Source: Pseudomonas anatoliensis
GTDB taxonomy: Bacteria; Pseudomonadota; Gammaproteobacteria; Pseudomonadales; Pseudomonadaceae
DNA length: 64,000 nt
Reading direction: 5' to 3'
Assembly (NCBI RefSeq): GCF_017976235.1
Contig: NZ_JACVHC010000006.1
Location: forward strand, 372,001-436,000
Position 1 is the first letter of the stretch; each line of letters begins with the position of its first letter. Shown piece after piece: positions 46,548 to 55,124 of this stretch. A program made the translations under genes and the position numbers. A model generated the notes under the pieces. That model did not search any database. It worked only from the letters and a program-made list of their open reading frames with translations, and had not been told where the DNA came from.

Positions 46548-47279
46548 ATGCGTCTGACCCAGATTTTCGCCGCCGCAGCCATTGCGTTGGTCAGTACCTT
46601 TGCCGTCGCCGATGACGCGGCCAACAAAGCCATTCGTCAAAGTCTCGAAAAACTCGAACTCGAGGTTCCGGTAGAAAGCATCAACGCCAGCCCGCTGCCA
46701 GGCATGTATGAAGTCAAGCTCAAGGGCAGTCGCGTGCTGTACGCCAGCGCCGACGGCCAATACATCGTTCAGGGCTATCTGTTTCAGCTCAAGGACGGCA
46801 AGCCCGTCAACCTGACCGAGAAGACCGAGCGTCTCGGCGTCTCCAAACTGGTCAACGCCATTCCGGTTGCCGAAACCGTGGTGTACCCGGCCGTGGGCGA
46901 AACCAAATCGCACATCACCGTATTCACCGACACTACCTGCCCGTACTGCCACAAACTGCACGCCGAAGTGCCTGAGCTGAACAAGCGCGGCATTGAAGTG
47001 CGTTATGTGGCGTTCCCGCGTCAGGGCCTCGGTTCGCCGGGCGACGAGCAACTGCAAGCCGTGTGGTGCTCGAAAGACAAGAAAGCCGCCATGGACAAAA
47101 TGGTCGATGGCAAGGAAATCAAGGCCGCCAAGTGCGAGAACCCGGTTTCCAAACAGTTCGCGCTCGGTCAGTCGATTGGCGTGAATGGCACACCGGCCAT
47201 CGTTTTGGCTGACGGACAAGTCATTCCGGGCTACCAGCCGGCGCCACAAGTCGCCAAACTGGCGCTGGGCGTCAAGTAA
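46548..47279 (+). CDS. dsbC: Thiol:disulfide interchange protein DsbC
   Basis: A 243-residue periplasmic isomerase. The signal peptide MRLTQIFAAAAIALVSTFAVA ends before DD. An N-terminal dimerisation domain precedes the thioredoxin-fold domain with Cys131-Pro-Tyr-Cys134 (TTCPYCHKLH) and GTPAIVLADG cis-Pro. It reshuffles wrong disulfides. It lies between xerD and hom in the conserved order; the ATG at 46548 has CAGGA seven bases upstream. Confidence 0.95.
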   Translation: MRLTQIFAAAAIALVSTFAVADDAANKAIRQSLEKLELEVPVESINASPLPGMYEVKLKGSRVLYASADGQYIVQGYLFQLKDGKPVNLTEKTERLGVSKLVNAIPVAETVVYPAVGETKSHITVFTDTTCPYCHKLHAEVPELNKRGIEVRYVAFPRQGLGSPGDEQLQAVWCSKDKKAAMDKMVDGKEIKAAKCENPVSKQFALGQSIGVNGTPAIVLADGQVIPGYQPAPQVAKLALGVK

Positions 47280-47347
47280 TTCGCATCGTCACGGTCAGCC
47301 TTTGACGATCATGGTCCGGTGGCAGCATCGCCGGGCCATTAATAGAG

Positions 47348-47396
47348 AACCGCGAGCACGCGGTTGTTTTCCGGCCGACCCTGCGTCGGCCGTTTT
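47348..47396 (+). promoter_or_regulatory. Two tandem stem-loops in the hom leader
   Basis: AACCGCG/CGCGGTT with an AGCA loop (47348-47365) ending in TTTT, and CGGCCGAC/GTCGGCCG (47372-47379 with 47385-47392) also followed by TTTT, sit about 15 bases before the hom GTG. Each looks like a small intrinsic terminator, so they may end dsbC or attenuate hom. I saw no leader peptide rich in Thr or Met that would support classical attenuation. Confidence 0.45.
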
Positions 47397-47410
47397 ATGG
47401 GGAGTTCACA

Positions 47411-48715
47411 GTGAATCCGGTCAAAGTAGGCATCTGTGGGTTAGGGACCGTCGGTGGCGGTACCTTCAACGTACTTCAGCGCAACGCCGAGGAAATTGCT
47501 CGTCGTGCCGGGCGTGGGATCGAAGTGGCACAAATTGCCATGCGCACGCCAAAGCCTCAGTTCCAGACGACCGGTATTGCGATTACCAACGATGTCTTCG
47601 AAGTGGCCACGAACCCTGAGATCGACATCGTCATAGAGCTGGTGGGCGGCTACACCGTTGCCCGCGAGCTGGTACTCAAGGCCATCGAGAATGGCAAGCA
47701 TGTGGTCACCGCGAACAAGGCTCTGATTGCCGTTCACGGTAATGAAATTTTCGCCAAGGCACGCGAGAAAGGCGTGATCGTGGCGTTTGAAGCGGCAGTG
47801 GCCGGTGGCATTCCGGTGATCAAGGCGATCCGTGAAGGCCTGTCCGCCAACCGCATCAACTGGGTCGCCGGGATCATCAACGGTACAGGCAACTTCATCC
47901 TCACCGAAATGCGTGAGAAGGGTCGCACCTTTGAAGACGTGCTGGCCGAAGCTCAGGCACTGGGTTACGCCGAAGCCGATCCGACTTTCGACGTTGAAGG
48001 CATCGACGCGGCGCACAAGCTGACGATTCTGGCCTCCATCGCGTTCGGCATTCCGCTGCAATTCGACAAGGCTTACACCGAAGGCATCACCAAGCTGACC
48101 ACGGCTGACGTCAACTACGCCGAAGCGCTGGGCTATCGCATCAAGCACCTCGGCGTGGCGCGCAGCACTGACGCCGGCATTGAGTTGCGTGTACACCCGA
48201 CGCTGATCCCGGCCGATCGCCTGATCGCTAACGTCAACGGCGTGATGAACGCGGTGATGGTCAACGGCGACGCTGCCGGTTCAACCCTGTTCTACGGTGC
48301 TGGCGCTGGCATGGAGCCGACGGCTTCGTCGGTGATCGCCGACCTCGTGGACGTGGTTCGCGCCATGACCTCCGACCCGGAAAACCGCGTACCGCATCTG
48401 GCCTTCCAGCCGGATTCGCTGTCGGCCCATCCGATTTTGCCGATCGAAGCCTGCGAAAGCGCCTACTACCTGCGTATTCAGGCCAAGGACCATCCGGGCG
48501 TTCTCGCTCAGGTGGCGAGCATCCTCTCGGAGCGCGGCATCAACATCGAGTCGATCATGCAGAAGGAAGTCGAGGAACACGACGGTCTGGTGCCGATGAT
48601 CCTGCTGACCCACCGTGTGGTGGAAAAGCGTATCAACGATGCGATCGCCGCTCTCGAGGCCCTTGCCGGCGTGGACGGTCCGGTTGTGCGGATCCGCGTC
48701 GAACACTTGAATTAA
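47411..48715 (+). CDS. hom: Homoserine dehydrogenase
   Basis: A 434-residue enzyme starting with GTG. The NAD-binding motif GLGTVGGGTFNVL is at residues 8-20, the catalytic region has ADPTFDVEGIDAAHKLTIL, and the last ~80 residues form an ACT domain (YYLRIQAKDHPGVLAQVASI) that senses threonine. It reduces aspartate semialdehyde to homoserine, at the head of the threonine and methionine branch. It is followed by thrC. Confidence 0.97.
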   Translation: MNPVKVGICGLGTVGGGTFNVLQRNAEEIARRAGRGIEVAQIAMRTPKPQFQTTGIAITNDVFEVATNPEIDIVIELVGGYTVARELVLKAIENGKHVVTANKALIAVHGNEIFAKAREKGVIVAFEAAVAGGIPVIKAIREGLSANRINWVAGIINGTGNFILTEMREKGRTFEDVLAEAQALGYAEADPTFDVEGIDAAHKLTILASIAFGIPLQFDKAYTEGITKLTTADVNYAEALGYRIKHLGVARSTDAGIELRVHPTLIPADRLIANVNGVMNAVMVNGDAAGSTLFYGAGAGMEPTASSVIADLVDVVRAMTSDPENRVPHLAFQPDSLSAHPILPIEACESAYYLRIQAKDHPGVLAQVASILSERGINIESIMQKEVEEHDGLVPMILLTHRVVEKRINDAIAALEALAGVDGPVVRIRVEHLN

Positions 48716-48725
48716 CAGCAGCGGC

Positions 48726-48801
48726 AAGCTTCAAGCTTCAAGCTGCAAGTAAAAGCAGAGCCGCTTTTCACTTGTAGCTTGCAGCTCACAGCTTGTAGCT
48801 C
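48726..48801. repeat. Inverted repeat in the hom-thrC spacer (class E)
   Basis: AAGCTTCAAGCTTCAAGCTG.. faces ..CTTGCAGCTCACAGCTTGTAG around a small AAAAGC/GCTTTT hairpin (about 48751-48768). The short AAGCT/AGCTT units are repeated within each arm. Similar AAGCTGCAAG-type blocks are common in pseudomonads as I recall. It may process the hom-thrC transcript. Confidence 0.7.
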
Positions 48802-48820
48802 AAACCGAAGGTTTGCCCTT

Positions 48821-50230
48821 ATGCGTTATATCAGTACCCGCGGCCAGGCACCGGCCCTGAATTTCGAAGACGTCCTGCTGGCAGGTCTTGCCACCGACGG
48901 CGGTCTGTACGTCCCGGAAGTCCTGCCCCGTTTCACTCAGGAAGAAATCGCTTCCTGGGCTGGCCTACCTTATCACGAGCTGGCCTTTCGGGTTATGCGA
49001 CCGTTCGTGACCGGCAGTATTCCGGACGCCGATTTCAAAAAAATTCTTGAAGAAACCTACGGGGTGTTCTCGCACAGCGCCGTCGCGCCGCTGCGTCAGT
49101 TGAACGGCAACGAATGGGTGCTCGAGCTGTTCCACGGCCCGACCCTGGCGTTCAAGGACTTCGCCCTGCAACTGCTCGGTCGTCTGCTCGACTATGTGCT
49201 GGAAAAGCGTGGCGAGCGCGTGGTGATCGTCGGTGCCACCTCGGGTGATACCGGTTCGGCTGCCATTGAAGGCTGCAAACACTGCGAAAACGTCGACATC
49301 TTCATCCTGCACCCACACAACCGTGTGTCCGAAGTGCAGCGTCGCCAGATGACCACGATTTTCGGCGAGAACATCCACAACATCGCTATTGAAGGCAACT
49401 TCGACGACTGCCAGGAAATGGTCAAGGCCAGCTTCGCCGACCAGAGCTTCCTCAAAGGCACACGTCTGGTGGCAGTGAACTCGATCAACTGGGCGCGGAT
49501 CATGGCCCAGATCGTTTACTACTTCCACGCAGCCCTGCAGCTGGGCGGCCCGGCGCGTTCGGTATCGTTCTCGGTGCCAACTGGCAACTTCGGCGACATC
49601 TTCGCCGGTTACCTGGCACGCAACATGGGCCTGCCGATCAACCAGTTGATCGTCGCCACCAACCGCAACGACATCCTGCACCGCTTCATGAGCGGCAATC
49701 AGTACGTCAAGGAAACCCTGCACGCGACATTGTCGCCGTCGATGGACATCATGGTCTCGTCGAACTTCGAGCGCCTGCTGTTCGACCTGCACGGTCGCAA
49801 CGGTGCAGCGATTGCCGGGCTGATGGATTCGTTCAAGCAGGGCGGTGGTTTCAGCGTCGAGCAAGAGCGCTGGACCGAAGCACGCAAACTGTTCGACTCG
49901 TTGGCTGTCGACGATGCCCAGACTTGTGAAACCATCGCCGAAGTTTACGAGCAGACCGGTGAACTGCTGGATCCGCACACGGCCATCGGTGTCAAAGCCG
50001 CGCGCGAGTGCCGTCGCAGCCTGGACATCCCGATGGTCATTTTGGGCACTGCCCATCCAGTGAAATTCCCGGACGCGGTGGAGAAGGCCGGTGTAGGAAA
50101 AGCTCTCGAGCTACCTGCACATCTTTCTGATTTGTTTGAGCGAAATGAGCGCAGCACCGTTCTGCCGAACGACCTGAAAGCCGTGCAGGCCTTTGTCAGC
50201 CAGCATGGCAACCGCGGCAAGCCACTTTAA
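48821..50230 (+). CDS. thrC: Threonine synthase
   Basis: A 469-residue PLP enzyme. The cofactor lysine is Lys112 in LAFKDFALQ, preceded by FHGPT, and the phosphate-binding loop is VGATSGDTGSAAIEG. It converts phosphohomoserine to threonine. ATG 48821 is preferred to an upstream in-frame start lying in the repeat. It follows hom in the pathway; no thrB is present between them, which is normal for pseudomonads. Confidence 0.97.
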   Translation: MRYISTRGQAPALNFEDVLLAGLATDGGLYVPEVLPRFTQEEIASWAGLPYHELAFRVMRPFVTGSIPDADFKKILEETYGVFSHSAVAPLRQLNGNEWVLELFHGPTLAFKDFALQLLGRLLDYVLEKRGERVVIVGATSGDTGSAAIEGCKHCENVDIFILHPHNRVSEVQRRQMTTIFGENIHNIAIEGNFDDCQEMVKASFADQSFLKGTRLVAVNSINWARIMAQIVYYFHAALQLGGPARSVSFSVPTGNFGDIFAGYLARNMGLPINQLIVATNRNDILHRFMSGNQYVKETLHATLSPSMDIMVSSNFERLLFDLHGRNGAAIAGLMDSFKQGGGFSVEQERWTEARKLFDSLAVDDAQTCETIAEVYEQTGELLDPHTAIGVKAARECRRSLDIPMVILGTAHPVKFPDAVEKAGVGKALELPAHLSDLFERNERSTVLPNDLKAVQAFVSQHGNRGKPL

Positions 50231-50254
50231 GCCCGCGAAAGCTGTCACATTTTG

Positions 50255-50280
50255 AAGCCCGTCTCCTGACGGGCTTTTTT
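50255..50280 (+). terminator. Terminator of thrC
   Basis: AGCCCGTC pairs with GACGGGCT around TCCT, with a T tail, 25 bases after the stop codon. Confidence 0.95.
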
Positions 50281-50350
50281 GTTTCTACTGCCACACTGCT
50301 CGGGTTTTCACCCACGAAGGACGGGTGAGTCGATCACGAAGGATGTGGCA

Positions 50351-51724
50351 ATGCTGTTTTATAGAGGTTTGAAACCGGCACTGGTTTGCCTGGTCTTTTT
50401 CGGGGTGCTGGGACTGTTGCGCTGCAGTGTGGCGGCGCAATTGGCACTGCAAGAAAACGCCGAGGTGTCTGGCGTCCAGCCTGTCGAGCTGGATGCACGC
50501 GAGCGCCAATGGATTCGCGACAACCCCAAGGTGACGGTGGCGTCGGTGCAGTACCCGTTGTATCTGTTTCAGGATGAACATGGGCACTGGAGCGGTTTGA
50601 ACATTGATGTGCTCAAGCGCGTCACTGCGATGACCGGTCTGCGATTTGAGCATCACGAGTCGTTTTCTACCGAGCAAATGCTCGAGCGCCTCGAGAGTGG
50701 GCAGGCTGACATGAGTACCACCCTGGCCATGAGCGATGAGCGCAAAGTGTTTCTGGATTTCAGTCACGCATTTGGCGGCGCAGGATGGGTGTTTGTCGGC
50801 CGCGCTGGAGCACCATCGGTGGAGTCTCTGGAGCAACTGGCCAAACGGGTGCTGGTGCTACCGGCCAGGCACGCACTGGAGGACATGATCCGCCGCGATT
50901 ACCCGTCGATCCAGATTCGCTCGGTCAAGACTTACGCCGAAGCGCGAGCATTGGTCGAGAGCGGTGAGGCCGACGCAACCATCGAAAACGAAATCGGTGC
51001 GCAGCTTTATCCATTGGGTCTGCTCAAGGTCGGCGCTCTGGTGGAGGGCAAGTGGGAGGCTGATCACCTGGCAATACGCAAGGGCATGCCCGAACTCTTG
51101 AGTATTCTCAACAAGGCGCTGGAGGCGTTTCCCGCGGCCGAACTGCGCGCCATTCAACTGAAGTGGCTAGAGGGTATTTCCCTGGCTCCGGTGCCTTCGC
51201 TCTGGCAACGGATAATTGAGTGGGGCTGTTGGGCAACGGTAGTCTTTGGCGTGTTTGGACTGCTCTCGCTGGTGTGGAATCGACGGCTGACGGTGGTGAT
51301 CAAGCAGCGGCGGGCGGCCGAGAAAGACCTTGGCGATCAATTGGCCTTTCAGCATGCGCTGATCGATTCCATGCCCGATCCCGTATTCGTCCGTGATCTG
51401 CAAGGGCGCTTGATTATGTGCAACCGCAGTTACGAGGAGGCGCTTTCGGTTCGGCTGGATCAGATTCAGGGGCGGCTGTTGATCGAAATTGATGCCTTGC
51501 CCGAAGCGACGGCGTTGATGCTGCACGGCGAGTTCATGGTGCAGTTGCGCACACGCAAGTCATGCTTCATCAAACGGCATTTGCAGCTCAAGAACGGTCG
51601 CCGCGAGATCTATCAGTGGACGGTGCCGTTCTACAGTGCCGACGGAAATTTGCGTGGTTTGCTGGGCGGCTGGACGGACATCACTCAGCGTCGGATGGAA
51701 AGTGGGTGTCGATGTCAGCATTGA
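50351..51724 (+). CDS. BvgS/EvgS-like sensor protein, truncated after the PAS domain
   Basis: A 457-residue protein with a signal/membrane segment (~5-30), a periplasmic SBP_bac_3 domain (~40-280; ERQWIRDNPKVTVASVQYP), a second membrane helix at ~286-308 and a cytoplasmic PAS domain (~331-449; MPDPVFVRDLQGRL). Full BvgS-type sensors continue into HisKA, HATPase, receiver and Hpt domains. Here the frame ends in MESGCRCQH soon after DITQRR, and no kinase sequence occurs in the 117 bases before the next gene. AAGGA stands eight bases before ATG 50351. It cannot phosphorylate anything by itself; it may be a remnant, or a ligand-responsive protein with another partner. Confidence 0.85.
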   Translation: MLFYRGLKPALVCLVFFGVLGLLRCSVAAQLALQENAEVSGVQPVELDARERQWIRDNPKVTVASVQYPLYLFQDEHGHWSGLNIDVLKRVTAMTGLRFEHHESFSTEQMLERLESGQADMSTTLAMSDERKVFLDFSHAFGGAGWVFVGRAGAPSVESLEQLAKRVLVLPARHALEDMIRRDYPSIQIRSVKTYAEARALVESGEADATIENEIGAQLYPLGLLKVGALVEGKWEADHLAIRKGMPELLSILNKALEAFPAAELRAIQLKWLEGISLAPVPSLWQRIIEWGCWATVVFGVFGLLSLVWNRRLTVVIKQRRAAEKDLGDQLAFQHALIDSMPDPVFVRDLQGRLIMCNRSYEEALSVRLDQIQGRLLIEIDALPEATALMLHGEFMVQLRTRKSCFIKRHLQLKNGRREIYQWTVPFYSADGNLRGLLGGWTDITQRRMESGCRCQH

Positions 51725-51841
51725 AGATCGGAAATGTCCTATAAGACGCGGCTACTTTTCCGATGGGAGGCTTAAGACGGCTGCCCTAGAGTGGACGATA
51801 AATGCGGTGAGAGTCCGCGATTGTCGCTCCAGAGGTCGCCC

Positions 51842-52249
51842 ATGCGCTCGCTTAAAGTCCTGATTCTTGAACCCGATCCGTTTCAGATGATGGCATTGCA
51901 TCAAATGCTCAATGCCATCGGCATATACAACGTACTCACCGCGCCGTCGCTGGCAGCGGCCTTGTGTTCGCTGGGGCATCGCGGTGCAGTCGATATCGCC
52001 ATTTGCGATCCACAGCTCAAGGGCGGCCATGGCCTGGCCTTGATCCAGCATCTGGCGGTGCAGCGTGAGGCGCGTGCGCTGATTCTATTGGGTACGGTCG
52101 CACCGAGTCTGCTGAGCGATCTTGAGCCGTTGTTGAGCAAACATCGATTGCGACTGTTGGGACGTCTGCAAACGCCGGTATCGGCGGTATTGATGAGAGG
52201 GCTGCTGGACAGCTACCTGATCGCCTCTATGCAACCTGTCGAGGTCTGA
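51842..52249 (+). CDS. Receiver-only protein of the BvgA/EvgA type, missing the conserved lysine
   Basis: A 135-residue CheY-like receiver without output domain. The acidic pocket is partly kept (E10 and D12 in LILEPDPFQ), and the likely phospho-acceptor is Asp56 in IAICDPQL. The Thr region is LLGTVA. Where receivers have Lys-Pro, this one has Thr-Pro (GRLQTPVS), so the switch lysine is absent. It follows the truncated sensor by 117 bases. A role as a phosphate-independent partner or a decaying gene are both possible. Confidence 0.8.
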   Translation: MRSLKVLILEPDPFQMMALHQMLNAIGIYNVLTAPSLAAALCSLGHRGAVDIAICDPQLKGGHGLALIQHLAVQREARALILLGTVAPSLLSDLEPLLSKHRLRLLGRLQTPVSAVLMRGLLDSYLIASMQPVEV

Positions 52250-52413
52250 TGCGTACGGTTATTTTTATGTCACCTTCGCCGTGCATGCTCTGACAGACCG
52301 GTGACACTCCAATGCTTGCGACCGGAATACAGAACTTTCTTCTCGGGCCGATTGTCATTTAATGTAGACATGCCCCAGACACAATGTTTTCGGACTATTG
52401 AGTGGAGATCGAG

Positions 52414-52695
52414 ATGGAAAGTATCAGTCTATTGCTCGGTGAGGCTCTGAGCCCGTATCAGGTTTCGTTGTCTCCAAACGGTGCTCATGGCGAATGCCTG
52501 GTGAGCTTGAAGAACAGCAGCGGCGCAATTGTGGTGGAACGCGAATTCAATCAGGCGCAGCTGACCGACAAGCGTCAGTTGACCGATGTTGTCGACGGCT
52601 TGCACCGTGACATCCTGATTGCCGAAGGACGCCTGGAACCCTGCGTGATCGCGGCCTTGCGCAATGCCGCTCTGGACAAACGTCCTGTGCTCTAA
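52414..52695 (+). CDS. DUF3509 domain protein
   Basis: A 93-residue protein, MESISLLLGEALSPYQVSL.., ending LDKRPVL. It matches a small family of unknown role (DUF3509) that I know mainly from pseudomonads. Central part LKNSSGAIVVEREFNQAQL and the helical tail are regular. ATG 52414 has GGAG seven bases upstream. It lies just before a candidate small RNA. Confidence 0.8.
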   Translation: MESISLLLGEALSPYQVSLSPNGAHGECLVSLKNSSGAIVVEREFNQAQLTDKRQLTDVVDGLHRDILIAEGRLEPCVIAALRNAALDKRPVL

Positions 52696-52715
52696 AGATG
52701 AATTATTTTTTGTGG

Positions 52716-52743
52716 GAACCTTCCTGCATCCCTGTCAGTCAGA
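52716..52743 (+). promoter_or_regulatory. AlgU/RpoE-like promoter
   Basis: GAACCT at 52716-52721 and TCAGA at 52739-52743 are separated by 17 bases. This is close to the ECF sigma (AlgU/RpoE) pattern GAACTT-N16/17-TCtgA. It would start transcription near 52750, in front of three hairpins and a terminator. Confidence 0.55.
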
Positions 52744-52749
52744 CCCCGT

Positions 52750-52857
52750 AACAGCAAGATCAAGCATTGTGCTCCGGTGCTTGTCGCTTGCTGCTACTGG
52801 CCTTTATGTAGGCCACGTTTAACCCCGAGTCGTCTCCCCACTTCTCGGGGTTTCTTT
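52750..52857 (+). ncRNA. Candidate small RNA between the DUF3509 gene and a convergent gene
   Basis: Downstream of the ECF-like promoter come: a hairpin with AGCAAG/CTTGCT (52753-52758 with 52787-52792) continued by CAAGCA/TGCTTG (52761-52766 with 52778-52783); a small TGGCC/GGCCA hairpin (52798-52815); then an intrinsic terminator at 52821-52857. The segment is about 108 bases, has no ORF with ribosome site and looks like a trans-acting sRNA. Whether it is an already known pseudomonad sRNA cannot be decided here. Confidence 0.55.
52821..52857 (+). terminator. Terminator of the candidate sRNA
   Basis: AACCCCGAG (52821-52829) pairs with CTCGGGGTTT (52844-52853) followed by CTTTT. It lies 15 bases before the convergent gene's stop and can also end that gene. 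Confidence 0.85.
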
Positions 52858-52871
52858 TGTCCGCGATTTAT

Positions 52872-53798
52872 TCACTGCGCCGATTGGTGTTCGAAAAACC
52901 TTCGGGCCTGTTCGACGTAATCGGTGCGCATCTCAGGATCGAGCCAGTCGGCGTAGCGCTGGTTCAATGGATCGTGAGGCAGAGTGCGAAGCAACTGGTT
53001 GATCTCGGTGATCGCCTGGCGCCCCTCAGGTGTGTCGGAGCAGCCGATGTAACCCGAAAGATATTTTCCGTTGTCCCGAATCGGATAGAAGCGCAATTCG
53101 TCTTCGGCAATTTGCGCCAGATGAGCCTGATAACGGATCTCCGGCCAGTAGCCCAGCACCGCCTGCAAACGACCGAGGCGCTGCATCAGCAGCAGACTGT
53201 TAAGGGCGTCGTTGCCGTAATGGGCGGTCAGTGCATCCTTCGGTGCCTGGCGCAGCAAATTGTCGACCAGCTCACCGTAACTGCGCTCCGCCACGACGCC
53301 GACCTTGTCTTCGCCATTGGCCAGGAGCGCCGCCAGATCAACTTCACCGTCCACCAGAAAAGGCGCCAACACGCCGTGATCTTTCTGACGCACCACCAGC
53401 CCATTGCTGACAGCGCGGAACGCGGGGATGGAAAAAGCGATCCATTGCGCGCGCTCCTTGCTCCACATCAGCGACGGGTCGCACGTGAAGGATGCTTCTT
53501 GAAGCATCTGCATGCCTCGGGCGCGGTTGACCCGCATCAGCGTGTGTTCGTATTGCGGCATGCCGGCGATCAGCATCGGCATAAGGTGGTCGATGACTCC
53601 CTGACCCTTTTTCGGGCCTTCAAAAATGGTCAGTGGCGGCAGATCGCGCAGTAACCAGACCAACGTCGGTTTCGCCTGTACCCAGGCTGGCAGGGCCAGC
53701 AGAAACAACAGGCCGAACAGCCGCCACGTCCACCAGTGGTGGGCGCGGTTGGCGTTCGATTTCTGCAGGCTTTTCAGCTCAAATGGCTCCGTCTTCAC
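52872..53798 (-). CDS. Transporter-substrate-binding family protein (TIGR02285-like)
   Basis: About 308 residues. A hydrophobic stretch RLFGLLFLLALPAWVQA is a signal peptide, and the body (KPTLVWLLRDLPPLTIFEG..) resembles the periplasmic binding proteins of family TIGR02285. The ligand is unknown. The start is doubtful: GTG 53798 lies inside the end of the CoA-transferase gene (20-base overlap) and gives the signal peptide with a 25-residue lead; an ATG further up would overlap by about 75 bases. A sRNA-like element faces its 3' end. Confidence 0.75.
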   Translation of the reverse strand: MKTEPFELKSLQKSNANRAHHWWTWRLFGLLFLLALPAWVQAKPTLVWLLRDLPPLTIFEGPKKGQGVIDHLMPMLIAGMPQYEHTLMRVNRARGMQMLQEASFTCDPSLMWSKERAQWIAFSIPAFRAVSNGLVVRQKDHGVLAPFLVDGEVDLAALLANGEDKVGVVAERSYGELVDNLLRQAPKDALTAHYGNDALNSLLLMQRLGRLQAVLGYWPEIRYQAHLAQIAEDELRFYPIRDNGKYLSGYIGCSDTPEGRQAITEINQLLRTLPHDPLNQRYADWLDPEMRTDYVEQARRFFEHQSAQ

Positions 53799-54978
53799 GC
53801 AGCTGGGCGATCTGCTTCTCGTCGTAGCCAAGATCGTGGAGTACCTGCGCATTGTGTTCACCGAGCTGCGGTCCGACCCATTCGGAGGAGCCCGGTGTCT
53901 CTGAGAGTTTCGGCACGATTCCGGGCATCTTGAAGGGTTTGCCATCCGGCAATTTGGCGTGCAGGAACATTTCCCGGGCCAGGTATTGCGGATCGGTGAA
54001 CATGTCCTCGGCGCTGAAGATCCGGCTGACCGGCACCTCGGCCTGATTGAGCAGATCCAGCACGGTTTGCAGTGGCAGCGAATTGACCCAGCGATCGATC
54101 ACGCCATACAACTCGTCACGTCGACTGTCGCGCCCGTCATTGCTGGCCAGCATTGGGTCGTTGGCCAGATCTTCACGGCCGATGGTCAGCATGAAACGCT
54201 TGAAAATCGCATCGCCATTGGCGCCGATCTGCACATGCTTGCCGTCGGCGCTGGTGTGGATAGAGGAGGGCGTGATGCCGGGCATGATGTTGCCGGTGCG
54301 CTCGCGGATGAAACCGAACACATCGAACTCCGGCACCATGCTTTCCATCATGGCGAAGATCGCTTCATACAGTGCGACATCGACCACTTGGCCCAAACCG
54401 CCGTTGACCTCGCGATGACGCAGCGCCATCAGCGCGCCGATCACGCCCCACAGCGCCGCAATCGAATCGCCGATGGAGATCCCGGTACGCACCGGCGGTC
54501 GATCCTCGAAACCGGTGATGTAGCGCAAGCCACCCATGGATTCGCCCACGGCTCCGAAACCTGGTTGATCCTTCATCGGCCCGGTTTGACCAAAACCGGA
54601 GAGTCGCACCATCACCAGTTTCGGGTTCAAGGCGTGCAGGGTTTCCCAGCTCAGACCGAGTTTCTCCAGGACGCCGGGTCGAAAATTCTCGATCAGGATG
54701 TCGGCTTCAGCGAGCAATTTTTTCAGGATGGCCAAACCGTCAGGATGTTTGAGGTTCAGTGTCAGCGACTTCTTGTTGCGCGCCTGAACAAACCACCACA
54801 AGGACGTGCCTTCGTACAACTTGCGCCATTTGCGCAGCGGATCACCGCCGTCCGGCGATTCGATCTTGATCACTTCGGCGCCGAATTCGCCGCAAATGCG
54901 CGAGGCAAACGGCCCGGCAATCAACGTACCCAATTCAATGACTTTCACACCGCTGAGCGGTTTATTGGCGAACGGCAT
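53779..54978 (-). CDS. CaiB/BaiF family CoA-transferase (class III)
   Basis: A 399-residue enzyme. The N-terminal pattern PLSGVKVIELGTLIAGPFAS and FGAEVIKIESPDGGDP is typical of class III CoA-transferases. Substrates may be dicarboxylic or other acyl-CoAs. I could not place the catalytic aspartate with confidence; the corresponding region reads GFGAVGESMGG. It overlaps the binding-protein gene downstream. Relatives often sit in organic-acid degradation clusters, but no such cluster is near. Confidence 0.85.
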   Translation of the reverse strand: MPFANKPLSGVKVIELGTLIAGPFASRICGEFGAEVIKIESPDGGDPLRKWRKLYEGTSLWWFVQARNKKSLTLNLKHPDGLAILKKLLAEADILIENFRPGVLEKLGLSWETLHALNPKLVMVRLSGFGQTGPMKDQPGFGAVGESMGGLRYITGFEDRPPVRTGISIGDSIAALWGVIGALMALRHREVNGGLGQVVDVALYEAIFAMMESMVPEFDVFGFIRERTGNIMPGITPSSIHTSADGKHVQIGANGDAIFKRFMLTIGREDLANDPMLASNDGRDSRRDELYGVIDRWVNSLPLQTVLDLLNQAEVPVSRIFSAEDMFTDPQYLAREMFLHAKLPDGKPFKMPGIVPKLSETPGSSEWVGPQLGEHNAQVLHDLGYDEKQIAQLREDGAI

Positions 54979-55124
54979 ACTGAATCCTGTAGGACAAGGC
55001 TGAGCGTATACAGCGTTTTAACATAGCCGGCCGTCAGGCGCCCAAAGTTGATCGCCATCAATTCGATGATTGCCTACCGCATCGGTTAGACTTGCCGACT
55101 TTCCTCGTATCAAGAAGCCCGTTC

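Noticed and set aside
51700..51841. A frameshift hiding the kinase domain of the BvgS-like sensor
   Set aside because: Only 117 bases separate it from the receiver gene, and none of the frames shows HisKA or HATPase motifs. A deletion or a natural end is more likely than a sequencing error.
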